Shown in pieces: positions 1 to 8,142 of a stretch of DNA of 10,782 nt. The translations under genes were made by a program, and so were the position numbers. The stretch is from Sulfurimonas autotrophica (GTDB lineage Bacteria > Campylobacterota > Campylobacteria > Campylobacterales > Sulfurimonadaceae), in the NCBI GenBank assembly GCA_015662405.1, contig DQUE01000106.1:1-10782 (forward strand). The letters run 5' to 3'. The notes below the pieces were generated by a model. The model was given only the letters and a program-made list of their open reading frames with translations, had not been told where the DNA came from and ran no database searches. Position 1 is the first letter of the stretch; each line of letters begins with the position of its first letter.

Positions 1-779
1 AAAACTCCACTAAAATAGCCTCGCTCATACCCTTCAACATCTTCAATAATTGCAAGAGTACTTTTTTTTGGTGTTCCACTAATGCTCCCTGCTGGCAATA
101 AAGTTTGCAAAATTGTGCCTAAGCTATCTTGCCAATTATCTTGCAAAGTACCACTAATATGTGAACTCACTTGCAAAAGTTTTTTCTCTCCCGCTTCTAT
201 GCTTTGCAGATAACGAAACCGCTCCACCTTTACATGTAAAGCAACCATAGAGAGATCATTTCGCAATAAATCGACAATCATGATATGCTCAGCTCGCTCT
301 TTTTCATCTGCTAAAATCTTCTCTTTCGCATTTGTAACAGATGCATCAATAGTCCCCTTCATTGGAAACGTGTGAATTGTATTATTGTGAATTTGAATAA
401 ATTTTTCAGGAGAAAAGCAGAGAAATTGATCTTTATAACGCAGTTTATAGTGTGCATTTGTCACTTGAAACATCTCTTTTAAAGAGAGTTGTGTTTTTAT
501 AGGTGTCGGCTGTGTCAGGTTTAAAATATAGGTCTCACCTGACTTTATCTTCTCAATGACAGCATCAAATTTTTTTTTATATGCGAAGAAATCTATAGGT
601 GTTTTCTGCAATCTATGCTGATGCGCTCTATAAGCGTAGTTTTCATCAATGCAAAATTCTATATCTTCTTTTTGTAGTTCTTCAAGTAAAAAAACTTCAA
701 CATTTTTGCCTTTAAAATCGCTTATAAACAAAAAAGGCTTTCTCTGTTTTGCTAAGGTATTTATCTGTTCAAAACTCAT
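1..779 (-). CDS. pabB: Aminodeoxychorismate synthase component I (PabB), partial at 3' end
   Basis: The frame is open from ATG 779 to the left window edge (259 codons visible), so the C-terminus is missing. PabB aminates chorismate to 4-amino-4-deoxychorismate with ammonia from PabA, for the p-aminobenzoate part of folate. Visible chorismate-binding-family motifs are FPMKGT around residue 141, [15 protein letters not shown], and [15 protein letters not shown] followed by [15 protein letters not shown] near the edge. The lysine in PMKGT is the PabB signature; TrpE normally has alanine there (PIAGT), so this is PabB rather than anthranilate synthase. The N-terminal part before the catalytic core is short, as in compact PabB proteins without the long TrpE-like N-domain. 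The start overlaps the pyrB stop by 4 nt (ATGA) and has no Shine-Dalgarno, which suggests translational coupling. Whether a PabC lyase domain is fused at the missing C-terminus cannot be seen. Confidence 0.88.
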   Translation of the reverse strand, partial: MSFEQINTLAKQRKPFLFISDFKGKNVEVFLLEELQKEDIEFCIDENYAYRAHQHRLQKTPIDFFAYKKKFDAVIEKIKSGETYILNLTQPTPIKTQLSLKEMFQVTNAHYKLRYKDQFLCFSPEKFIQIHNNTIHTFPMKGTIDASVTNAKEKILADEKERAEHIMIVDLLRNDLSMVALHVKVERFRYLQSIEAGEKKLLQVSSHISGTLQDNWQDSLGTILQTLLPAGSISGTPKKSTLAIIEDVEGYERGYFSGV

Positions 780-1645
780 GCAATCAGTTTTTTTAGTATC
801 GCCATTCTCATATTAACCCCATTACTTACCTGCTGCAATACTTTACATCGTTTATCTTCAAGCATGGCATCGCTTATATCTATATTTCTATGCACAGGTC
901 CAGGGTGCAAAAGTATAATATCTCTCTCTCCTACAAGCTCTTCTGTGATACAAAAATCACTAGCATAATCTTTTAGCGAAGCATAGTTTTGTGAAGAGTG
1001 ACGCTCTGTTTGGGTACGAAGACTCATAATTGCATCGATATCATCAATAATCTCTTTAAGATAGTGTGTCGTTTGTAGATGCGTTTTTGGTAAAAAGTGT
1101 GGTGGTGCCACCAAAATAACCTCCATGCCAAAGCGCGAAAGTAGCTCTATATTAGAGTTTGCGACACGGGAGTTTTTAATATCTCCAACAATGGCAATTT
1201 TTTTCCCTTCAAGCAGACCAAAATGCTCTTGAAGCGTATAGAGGTCTAAAAGTGCCTGAGAGGGGTGTGCATGCGCACCATCGCCAGCATTAACAATACT
1301 TGCTTTTGTATGCTTTGATAAAATTTGTGGCACTCCGGCATTTTCATGACGAACAATGATAGCATGTGGTCCCATAGCATCAAGATTCATTGCCGTATCA
1401 ACAAGTGTTTCACCCTTTTTTGTAGAACTCTTTGCCACATCAAGATGAACAACTTCAGCACCAAGTCTTTTTGCCGCAATCTCAAAAGAGCTTTTTGTTC
1501 TTGTAGAGTTTTCAAAAAAGAGTGTAATTATTATTTTATCTTTTAAAATTTTTTCAAAACGACCATCACTGAACTTTTTAGCATCTGCAAGTAGTTCTTG
1601 TATCTCTTTTTTAGTTAAATCATCAGTTCGAATTAAATGTTTCAT
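776..1645 (-). CDS. pyrB: Aspartate carbamoyltransferase catalytic subunit
   Basis: 289 aa, close to the usual ~300 of catalytic chains. It condenses carbamoyl phosphate with L-aspartate to N-carbamoyl-aspartate, the committed step of cytoplasmic pyrimidine synthesis. The carbamoyl-phosphate loop STRTKSSFE is at residues 47-55, the mobile SSTKKGE loop that supplies an active-site lysine to the neighbouring subunit at 73-79, RHENAG at 99-104, [16 protein letters not shown] at 121-136 and the aspartate-side HPGP motif near the C-terminus. No regulatory pyrI lies next to it. It is the middle gene of bioD-pyrB-pabB: ATG 1645 is 2 nt after the bioD stop, with a weak GGAT ribosome site inside the bioD tail, and its TGA overlaps the pabB ATG. 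Ornithine carbamoyltransferase is excluded by the HPSQALLD context and the C-terminal HPGPVHRN motif. Confidence 0.96.
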   Translation of the reverse strand: MKHLIRTDDLTKKEIQELLADAKKFSDGRFEKILKDKIIITLFFENSTRTKSSFEIAAKRLGAEVVHLDVAKSSTKKGETLVDTAMNLDAMGPHAIIVRHENAGVPQILSKHTKASIVNAGDGAHAHPSQALLDLYTLQEHFGLLEGKKIAIVGDIKNSRVANSNIELLSRFGMEVILVAPPHFLPKTHLQTTHYLKEIIDDIDAIMSLRTQTERHSSQNYASLKDYASDFCITEELVGERDIILLHPGPVHRNIDISDAMLEDKRCKVLQQVSNGVNMRMAILKKLIA

Positions 1646-1647
1646 AT

Positions 1648-2310
1648 CTATCCATTTTTAATTTCCAAATTATACAAGAGTTGACTCAGTGTGTCAATGT
1701 CATCGTCAACTTTAAAAACCGCAAATCCACTCTTGTCAAAATAGGGTTTGCTTACCTGCAAAAAGCTTTTCACTTCATTTTTGCAATTAAAAGCAACAAT
1801 ATGAGGAATATTTTTATCTTCAAGTGCTTTTTTACTCAACAGCGTATCATTAATACAACCTAAAGAACAGTGTGTCACTAAAAGTGCAGTTGCATTGAAA
1901 ATTTTAATCAAATCAATGATCATATACTCTTCATCTAGAGGAACATACAATCCACCCGCACCTTCAATTATCAATACATCACACAGCTTTTCAAGTTTTT
2001 CTATCTTTGTCTGTAAAATATCTAAATCAAGCGGTTTATTATTTGAAGCAACAAAAGGTGCTGCAGGCAGTTCATACGATATAGGAACTATATCTTCTAC
2101 ATGTAAACCCAAAAACTCAGGATTTAACGCTTGTACTAAGGACAAAAGTTCACTTCCATCAGGATAAAATCCATCTATAACACCTGTCTCAATTGGTTTC
2201 ATAACACCCACTCGAAGACCGCGTGCTGCAAATGATTTTAAAAGAAGTTTTGTTGTATATGTTTTCCCAATGTCTGTATTGGTAGCTGTGATAAATATGC
2301 GTTTTTTCAT
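1648..2310 (-). CDS. bioD: ATP-dependent dethiobiotin synthetase
   Basis: 220 aa, typical for BioD. It closes the ureido ring of dethiobiotin from 7,8-diaminopelargonate, CO2 and ATP, the step before biotin synthase. The P-loop variant [13 protein letters not shown] is at residues 8-20, MKPIETG with the substrate/nucleotide lysine K38 at 37-43, [10 protein letters not shown] at 80-89, and the Mg/ATP-side EGAGGLYVP at 116-124. The motif usually written LGTIN reads LGCIN here. No other bio gene is near; it leads a mixed operon with pyrB and pabB. ATG 2310 is the only plausible start because the P-loop begins at residue 8. No Shine-Dalgarno precedes it, and a TATAAT box ends 6 nt before the ATG, so the transcript probably begins at the start codon. 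Confidence 0.95.
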   Translation of the reverse strand: MKKRIFITATNTDIGKTYTTKLLLKSFAARGLRVGVMKPIETGVIDGFYPDGSELLSLVQALNPEFLGLHVEDIVPISYELPAAPFVASNNKPLDLDILQTKIEKLEKLCDVLIIEGAGGLYVPLDEEYMIIDLIKIFNATALLVTHCSLGCINDTLLSKKALEDKNIPHIVAFNCKNEVKSFLQVSKPYFDKSGFAVFKVDDDIDTLSQLLYNLEIKNG

Positions 2311-2316
2311 GCAAGG

Positions 2317-2322
2317 ATTATA
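2317..2322 (-). promoter_or_regulatory. Predicted -10 box of bioD-pyrB-pabB, implying a leaderless mRNA
   Basis: The minus strand reads TTTGCTATAATCC directly before bioD, a perfect TATAAT. No TTGACA-like -35 is present; the upstream region is merely A/T-rich, as is common for the main sigma factor of Campylobacterota. With the last T of the box at -7, transcription would start at about 2310, the A of the bioD ATG. Prediction only; no start-site data are available. Confidence 0.55.
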
Positions 2323-2418
2323 GCAAAGATTTCAAAAGTTTTGCTAAATAACCTCTTAAAACTCTCATAAAAGGAAAGATTTTTTAAAGGAAGAAAGTTT
2401 GTGGTTTTTAGTGTCTTA

Positions 2419-2439
2419 GCACATCATCCGAAGATGTGC
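2419..2439 (-). terminator. Hairpin after ilvC, possible weak terminator
   Basis: GCACATC (2419-2425) and GATGTGC (2433-2439) form a perfect 7-bp stem with a 7-nt loop, starting 17 bp past the ilvC stop. An alternative on the minus strand is a 4-bp CATC/GATG stem closing a TTCG tetraloop. There is no T-run after the stem on either strand, so it is not a canonical intrinsic terminator; it may only cap or stabilise the ilvC mRNA 3' end. The rest of the 146-bp gap 2311-2456 holds only the bioD promoter. Confidence 0.4.
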
Positions 2440-2456
2440 GCTAGAGAGTAAAAAGA

Positions 2457-3482
<1,026 letters not shown>

Positions 3483-3535
3483 TTATTTCCTTAATTTATT
3501 TTACTAACGCTTCGTTTTCTTCAGTAGAAAGCTTA

Positions 3536-3549
3536 TTGCACTAGTGCAA
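3536..3549. promoter_or_regulatory. 14-bp perfect palindrome in the ilvC leader, candidate operator
   Basis: TTGCACTAGTGCAA is perfectly self-complementary. It lies at about +10 to +23 from the predicted ilvC start and 57-70 bp before the ATG, outside any gene, where a bound dimeric repressor would block transcription. The binding protein is unknown. It resembles the TGCAC/GTGCA half-sites of NtrC-type operators, but the spacing is too short to call it one. Confidence 0.4.
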
Positions 3550-3564
3550 GTAAAAATTTATAAA

Positions 3565-3570
3565 ATTATA
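3565..3570 (-). promoter_or_regulatory. Predicted -10 box of ilvC
   Basis: The minus strand reads AGAGTATAATTTT, a perfect TATAAT, 85 bp before the ilvC ATG, giving a predicted start near 3558 and a ~79-nt leader. There is no -35 consensus; the region 17 bp upstream is an A/T tract. A second minus-strand TATAAT (3593-3598) and a TATAAA (within 3572-3583) could serve instead, so the exact start is uncertain. Confidence 0.5.
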
Positions 3571-3638
3571 CTCTATTTATAGTAAAAATTTTATTATAAT
3601 CTCAATTATCCCCTAAAAATACCAGCTAACCCTAAAAA

Positions 3639-4031
3639 CTATCTCTTTTGCGCTAAGAATCTTTGGAGTATTATCATGGCAGAAAGAGAATCTACTCTAC
3701 CATCACGAATATATTTTATTTCTCCCTTCATCATATTTTCAGCTTCAAGTGAACTACCCGCTTCATCCTGATAAAAAAGTTCCCCTTCAAAATTAACCAA
3801 ATTCATAAAATGTTCAATGCGTCTTCGCATCTCCTCTTCGCTACTTCCCCCTAATGGAACACCTATGACAACAGCATCTACTTCCCATGCTTGTATAACA
3901 TTTTTTACTTCTGCTGATGCCTGATTACGATTTTTTCTTATAATTGCAGGAAGTGGAGTGACAATATCTTTGTGTGCCGAATATGCCAAACCGATACGTT
4001 TTAATCCCAAGTCAATTGCAATATATTTCAA
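3639..4031 (-). CDS. ruvX: RuvX/YqgF family nuclease-fold protein, pre-16S rRNA processing
   Basis: 130 aa from TTG 4031, typical of RuvX. The family has an RNase H-like fold and is linked to maturation of the 16S rRNA 5' end, and in some bacteria to Holliday-junction resolution. MKYIAIDLGLKRIG (1-14) carries the first catalytic aspartate D7, VVIGVPLGG is at 55-62, DE at 89-90 and VDSLSAMIILQ with D114 at the end. The usual DER-x-[ST] motif reads DEAGSS, losing the arginine; I believe related Campylobacterota share this variant, from memory. I chose TTG 4031 over the upstream TTG 4049 because family homology begins there and an AGGGA site sits 7 nt upstream, inside the last codons of mnmE, whose stop is 2 nt before. 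Last gene of the rpmH-to-ruvX cluster. Confidence 0.9.
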   Translation of the reverse strand: MKYIAIDLGLKRIGLAYSAHKDIVTPLPAIIRKNRNQASAEVKNVIQAWEVDAVVIGVPLGGSSEEEMRRRIEHFMNLVNFEGELFYQDEAGSSLEAENMMKGEIKYIRDGRVDSLSAMIILQRFLAQKR

Positions 4032-4033
4032 AT

Positions 4034-5371
4034 TTACTTCCCTAAACAAAATGAACCAAACATTTTATCAAGCATTTCATCATTTTCAAACGGACGAGTA
4101 ATACTTGCCATCTCTTTTACTGCTTCGTTTAGATGAAAAGAGAAAATCTCCAACTCTTGATCTTGCAGTGGTTCATAGGAGTCTCTTATATTTTGCATTG
4201 TAGCTTCCACTGCGGAAATCTGACGCTCAGAAATAAGCATTATCTCATCACTACCATTATTTCTATCCATAATCTCTTCAACTCTTTTGACTAAAGCTGT
4301 CACATCATTTTTAGCGTTTAACTCCAAATCAAAATCCAAACTAGACAGGTCAAATTTTTGCACCAAATCGATTTTGTTTTTAACCACAACGATCTCTTTT
4401 TTCTCTCTATTTTTTTCGATAAGTTCTACAATTTGCTCATCTTCTTCATCTACTTTTTGAGAGCCGTCAAACAAGGCAATAACTATATCACTCTCTTGTA
4501 TCGCTTCAAAACTACGCTCTATACCTATTTTTTCTATCGCATCATCTGCTTTGCGTATCCCTGCTGTATCTACCATACGAACAAGATGCGTCCCGATTCG
4601 CACCTGCTCCTCTATGGTATCGCGTGTAGTACCTGCAATATCACTCACAATGGCACGGTTATAATTGAGCAATGCGTTTAAGAGTGAGCTCTTCCCTACA
4701 TTAGGTTTACCTACAATTGCCACTTTAAAGCCCTGCATTAAACCTTCACGTGATTTTGAAGCAACGAGGGTTTTTTCAAGCAGTCTATAGAGTTCATCAA
4801 GTTTTGTCTTTATCTGTGCAACCAAATCTAATGGTAAATCCTCTTCAGCATAATCAATGCTTACTTCACTATAGGCTAAGATATGAATTATCTCATCCCT
4901 GATCTGTTCTATAAACTCTTTTAAAGAGCCTTTCATCTGTGCAGCTAAAATTTTTGCAGCATCTTCACTTTTTGCTTCTACAAGTTGTGCTATTGCTTCA
5001 GCTTCACTTAGATCAATTCTTCCATTAAAAAAAGCACGTTTTGAAAATTCACCGGCATTAGCAAGTCGAGCACCTGCTTTGAGTGTTGCTTTGAGAATAG
5101 TTTGTGCAACTATAAAACCGCCATGACACTGAATCTCTACAACATCTTCGGCTGTAAAGGAGTATGGTCCTTGAAAATAGATAACAATTGCTTCATCAAT
5201 AAGTTCATTTTTTTGATTGTATATATTTGTAAGTGTGGCATGACGTGGTTGAAACGCCTCTTTACATGTAAGTCTCTTCGCTATTTGCAAGGCATCTTCA
5301 CCACTCACTCGTATAATGGCTATAGAGCCGATGCCATTAGCAGTTGCAATGGCAGCTATTGTATCATTCAT
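4034..5371 (-). CDS. mnmE: tRNA uridine-5-carboxymethylaminomethyl(34) synthesis GTPase
   Basis: 445 aa, full length. With MnmG it installs the (carboxymethyl)aminomethyl group on wobble U34 of several tRNAs, using GTP hydrolysis and a folate one-carbon donor. The N-terminal folate-binding domain starts DTIAAIATANGIGSIAIIRVSG. A helical domain follows, and inside it sits the G domain: G1 GKPNVGKS 221-228, switch region IAGTTRDT 245-252, G3 DTAG 268-271, G4 NKID 332-335. The C-terminal FCLGK (441-445) matches the conserved C(I/L)GK tail whose cysteine is C442. ATG 5371 lies 3 nt after the jag stop and has no recognisable Shine-Dalgarno (AACAGTTAAATT precedes it), so it probably depends on ribosomes arriving from jag. 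An 18-bp palindrome lies just upstream. Confidence 0.97.
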   Translation of the reverse strand: MNDTIAAIATANGIGSIAIIRVSGEDALQIAKRLTCKEAFQPRHATLTNIYNQKNELIDEAIVIYFQGPYSFTAEDVVEIQCHGGFIVAQTILKATLKAGARLANAGEFSKRAFFNGRIDLSEAEAIAQLVEAKSEDAAKILAAQMKGSLKEFIEQIRDEIIHILAYSEVSIDYAEEDLPLDLVAQIKTKLDELYRLLEKTLVASKSREGLMQGFKVAIVGKPNVGKSSLLNALLNYNRAIVSDIAGTTRDTIEEQVRIGTHLVRMVDTAGIRKADDAIEKIGIERSFEAIQESDIVIALFDGSQKVDEEDEQIVELIEKNREKKEIVVVKNKIDLVQKFDLSSLDFDLELNAKNDVTALVKRVEEIMDRNNGSDEIMLISERQISAVEATMQNIRDSYEPLQDQELEIFSFHLNEAVKEMASITRPFENDEMLDKMFGSFCLGK

Positions 5372-5374
5372 AAT

Positions 5375-6214
5375 TTAACTGTTATGATAATCGTTAACGA
5401 TTATATATTTTAATCCATCTTTTGTAGAACGTATAACAACATACTTCTCAGGATAACGATCACGTAATTCTTTGAGTGCAATTTGCACTAAAACACCATC
5501 AAGTATTTTTGTTTGTGCTCGTCCATCTCTATCTATATTTTCATACACACTCGTTAGATATCTAGCGACTGATTCTTCTTGATTTTTCAAAAATTCTGCT
5601 ATTTCAAGGCGCAACTGCAGACCATATTTTGTATTAATCCAGTTAAATAGCATATAAGAGAGTGCTTTATATCTATACCCCTCTTTTCCTATCAACAGTG
5701 CAGCATCTTCACCTTTAAACTCTACAAGCAGAGTCTCTTTATCATATACTGAAACCTCTATTTTGTCTATATCAAAACAAATCAAATCAAAAAGTTTATT
5801 GATTTCTACTTCTACTTCTTCTACAATTGTCTCTATATCAACTTTTTGAAAAAGATCTTCTTCATTAACTACATCATCATACTCATCATCATAATCTGCT
5901 GTATATGCAAGTCCGCTTGCTAAATCCTCTTCTAATTCATCTTCTTCTTGATCACTCACAAAAGAGGTTGGCATAATTGTATCATTGAGCATTTTATGCG
6001 TATGTTCACTCTCTTCTTCTGTGATCTCTTCTTTTTGCGCAACAGCCTCTTTTTTAATGGTAGCAACTATAATTGCTTTCTTTTTAAAAAGTCCTAAAAA
6101 ACCGCTACTTGGAGCCTGAACAACCTCTACAGCCAGTTGTGTAACAGAACAATCCAATGCAGTTGCCGCTTCTTCAAATGCGCCTTCTAATGTTACTGCT
6201 TCAATTTTAATCAT
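5375..6214 (-). CDS. jag: KhpB/Jag-type RNA-binding protein without R3H signature
   Basis: 279 aa. Jag_N domain at residues 1-52 (start MIKIEAVTLEGAFEEAATAL, then GFLGLFKKKAII), then a very acidic linker (about 57-125, rich in E and D), then a KH-like domain at about 140-210 with GKEG (176-179) as its GxxG loop. The last ~65 residues occupy the place of the R3H domain, but no R-x3-H is present (DGVLVQIALKELRDRYP). The family binds RNA in Gram-positives with KhpA and affects cell division. The H. pylori protein in the same gene position, HP1451, is known from structural work as an inhibitor of the Cag VirB11 ATPase HP0525, so RNA binding should not be assumed. The start is 2 nt past the yidC stop with only a weak GAG site. 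Name by homology and position; function in this organism unknown. Confidence 0.85.
   Translation of the reverse strand: MIKIEAVTLEGAFEEAATALDCSVTQLAVEVVQAPSSGFLGLFKKKAIIVATIKKEAVAQKEEITEEESEHTHKMLNDTIMPTSFVSDQEEDELEEDLASGLAYTADYDDEYDDVVNEEDLFQKVDIETIVEEVEVEINKLFDLICFDIDKIEVSVYDKETLLVEFKGEDAALLIGKEGYRYKALSYMLFNWINTKYGLQLRLEIAEFLKNQEESVARYLTSVYENIDRDGRAQTKILDGVLVQIALKELRDRYPEKYVVIRSTKDGLKYIIVNDYHNS
5387..5404. repeat. 18-bp perfect palindrome at the 3' end of jag
   Basis: ATAATCGTTAACGATTAT is perfectly self-complementary. On the minus strand it encodes IIVNDY near the jag C-terminus and ends 15 nt before the mnmE ATG. In RNA it gives a 7-bp stem with a UUAA loop. It could be a protein-binding dyad, a translational-coupling hairpin or chance; see findings. 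Confidence 0.5.
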
Positions 6215-6216
6215 TT

Positions 6217-7815
6217 TTATTTCTCGCTATTTTTTTCAATTGCTGCTTTTGCGTCTTTTGCATTTTTAAACTGCTGATTTACAATATACTGTTGTGCAAT
6301 TGAGAAAAGGTTATTTACGAACCAGTATAGAACCAACCCTGAAGGAAATGTTACAAAGAAAAATGTGAATATTACAGGAAGATATTTAAATATTTTTTCC
6401 TGCATAGGGTCTGTAAAATTATTTGGTGTCATACGTTGCTGCACATACATAGAAGCACCCATTAAAATCGGCAGGACATAATACGGATCCATACGTGACA
6501 AGTCATCTATCCAAAGAATCCAAGGAGCACCTTGCAGCTCAACTGCATTTAAAAGTGTACGATAGAGTGCAAAAAAGACAGGAATCTGTAACAACATAGG
6601 AAGACATCCACCCAATGGATTTGCTCCATGTTTTTTATACATCTCCATCGTTGCAGCATTTAAACGTTGCGGATCTTTTCCATATTTCTGTTTTAACTCT
6701 TTTAGTTTTGGAGCAAGCTCTTTCATTTTTTGCATAGAAACCATACCCTTGTAGGTCAAAGGATAAAGCACAATTCTAATAATTGCCGTCAATGCAATAA
6801 TAGCCCATCCCCAGTTACCAAAAATTCCATATAGCCATGCAAGAAGTGCAAAAAGAGGTTTTGCTGCGAAAGTAAACCAACCATACTCTATAGCATTCGT
6901 GAGCATTGGGTCAATAGAGTGAAGAACCTTATACTCTTTTGGCCCAATGTAGCCATGAATAGTTTCATCTTTTAGCGCTTCAAAGTAGACTACAGGATTA
7001 TCATTTTTTCCGCGCTCTACTATAACATTTGTATCTCTTTGAAAGCCATAAAGCATAATTGCAGTATATTGATCAAACGAAGAGGCTAATTTTACACCTT
7101 GGAATACTTGCCTGCCCTCAGCATCACCATCTTCTATGATATGTACTACATCATCATCAGTATATATTAGCGCTCCAGCAACTGCCATAAGTTTTTTAGA
7201 CACCTGTGGTCTGTCTCCAAGATAGACATAATGTCTCACATCTTTAGATGTCGTAATTTTTGCATCATAATGACCATCAGCATAGAATGTCAACACTTTT
7301 GTTACAGTAAGATTTGACAACTTCTGTGTTAATGTGACAGTAACAGGTTTGTCAGTAAGCTCTACACTATTTGCATCTGCACTATAAGGAACTTTTGTCG
7401 CTTCATCATTTATGCTATCATCGCTAAAGCGAACATAGAGTGGTTTCGTTCCAAACTCAGGTATAACCTGTGCATGTAGATTTTCATCATTTCTGAATTT
7501 CTCTTCAAGGAGCTCTTTTGAAGATATTCGCCCAAGTGTATCAATTTTTAGAATAAATTTCTCACTTGTAATTGTAACTATCGTACTAGAGACACTCTTA
7601 TCTGCTTTTTCTTTTTGAGACACAGCATGTCCAGAAGCTTCCTCTACTCTTGATACAACATCTTCTGTTGTTGAAGATGTAACTTTTTCTGTTTTAGCAC
7701 TCTTTGCTACCTTTTGTTCTTGCGGTGGAAATATCGCAGTATAGCCTACGAAAAAAATTATCGATAATAGTACAGCAACTATTAATCTTTGATTTGGTGA
7801 CATTTTGTCTAACAC
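6217..7815 (-). CDS. yidC: Membrane protein insertase YidC
   Basis: 532 aa, the long Gram-negative form. It inserts and folds inner-membrane proteins alone or with SecYEG. An N-terminal membrane segment (about 10-30, LIVAVLLSIIFFVGYTAIF) is followed by a Ser/Thr/Lys-rich linker and a large periplasmic beta domain to about 310. Then come five conserved segments: about 318-352, holding the groove arginine R347 in TAIIRIVLYP; 405-425 (LPMLLQIPVFFALY); 445-460; and a final pair at 477-510. The cytoplasmic loop MQKMKELAPKLKELKQKYG is typical. I keep GTG 7815 (MLDKMSPNQR) over ATG 7803 because an AAGGG site lies 6 nt before the GTG but 18 nt before the ATG. It is 3 nt from yidD and 2 nt from jag. 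Confidence 0.97.
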   Translation of the reverse strand: MLDKMSPNQRLIVAVLLSIIFFVGYTAIFPPQEQKVAKSAKTEKVTSSTTEDVVSRVEEASGHAVSQKEKADKSVSSTIVTITSEKFILKIDTLGRISSKELLEEKFRNDENLHAQVIPEFGTKPLYVRFSDDSINDEATKVPYSADANSVELTDKPVTVTLTQKLSNLTVTKVLTFYADGHYDAKITTSKDVRHYVYLGDRPQVSKKLMAVAGALIYTDDDVVHIIEDGDAEGRQVFQGVKLASSFDQYTAIMLYGFQRDTNVIVERGKNDNPVVYFEALKDETIHGYIGPKEYKVLHSIDPMLTNAIEYGWFTFAAKPLFALLAWLYGIFGNWGWAIIALTAIIRIVLYPLTYKGMVSMQKMKELAPKLKELKQKYGKDPQRLNAATMEMYKKHGANPLGGCLPMLLQIPVFFALYRTLLNAVELQGAPWILWIDDLSRMDPYYVLPILMGASMYVQQRMTPNNFTDPMQEKIFKYLPVIFTFFFVTFPSGLVLYWFVNNLFSIAQQYIVNQQFKNAKDAKAAIEKNSEK

Positions 7816-7818
7816 AAA

Positions 7819-8142
7819 TTACCCTTTGTATGAAAAATTTTTTATAATGTAATAACGGTTGTTTTTATCGGGAATCAACCAATATTTTACAGCATCAATT
7901 TTAAGTTTAGTGGGCTTTAAAGCGAGCTTATCTAAAAGCGGATACTCTATTCCGCCCTCAAAAAATTGATTGCAACGTAGTATTCTAGTAAAAGAGTGGT
8001 AAAAAGCACTTGAAATTGCATTATTTTCGAAATTTATGCGTGCAAATTCGCTACATGTAGGATAATAACGACATGATCCATAGCCAAGAAGCGTAAAAAA
8101 TTTCTGATAAAGCCATAAAAGCTTAAGTAAAAGTTTTCGCAC
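7819..8142 (-). CDS. yidD: Membrane protein insertion efficiency factor YidD
   Basis: 107 aa from GTG 8142. YidD is a small peripheral inner-membrane protein that assists YidC-dependent insertion. The N-terminus [16 protein letters not shown] is an amphipathic helix. SCRYYPTCSEFA (23-34) carries the family's cysteine pair, and RCNQFFEGGIEYP (56-68) matches the usual RCNPF-GGIDYP. The open frame reaches further upstream to 8307, but that part is antisense-like rnpA coding in another frame with no YidD similarity. GTG 8142 starts exactly where homology starts. It overlaps the rnpA stop by 20 nt and has no clear Shine-Dalgarno, so it is probably coupled to rnpA. The tail beyond residue 70 (about 37 aa, basic and aromatic) is longer than in minimal YidD proteins. 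Confidence 0.88.
   Translation of the reverse strand: MRKLLLKLLWLYQKFFTLLGYGSCRYYPTCSEFARINFENNAISSAFYHSFTRILRCNQFFEGGIEYPLLDKLALKPTKLKIDAVKYWLIPDKNNRYYIIKNFSYKG

Noticed and set aside
3639..4049. 136-aa version of ruvX starting at TTG 4049
   Set aside because: No ribosome site precedes it, while TTG 4031 has AGGGA at 7 nt and matches the family N-terminus.
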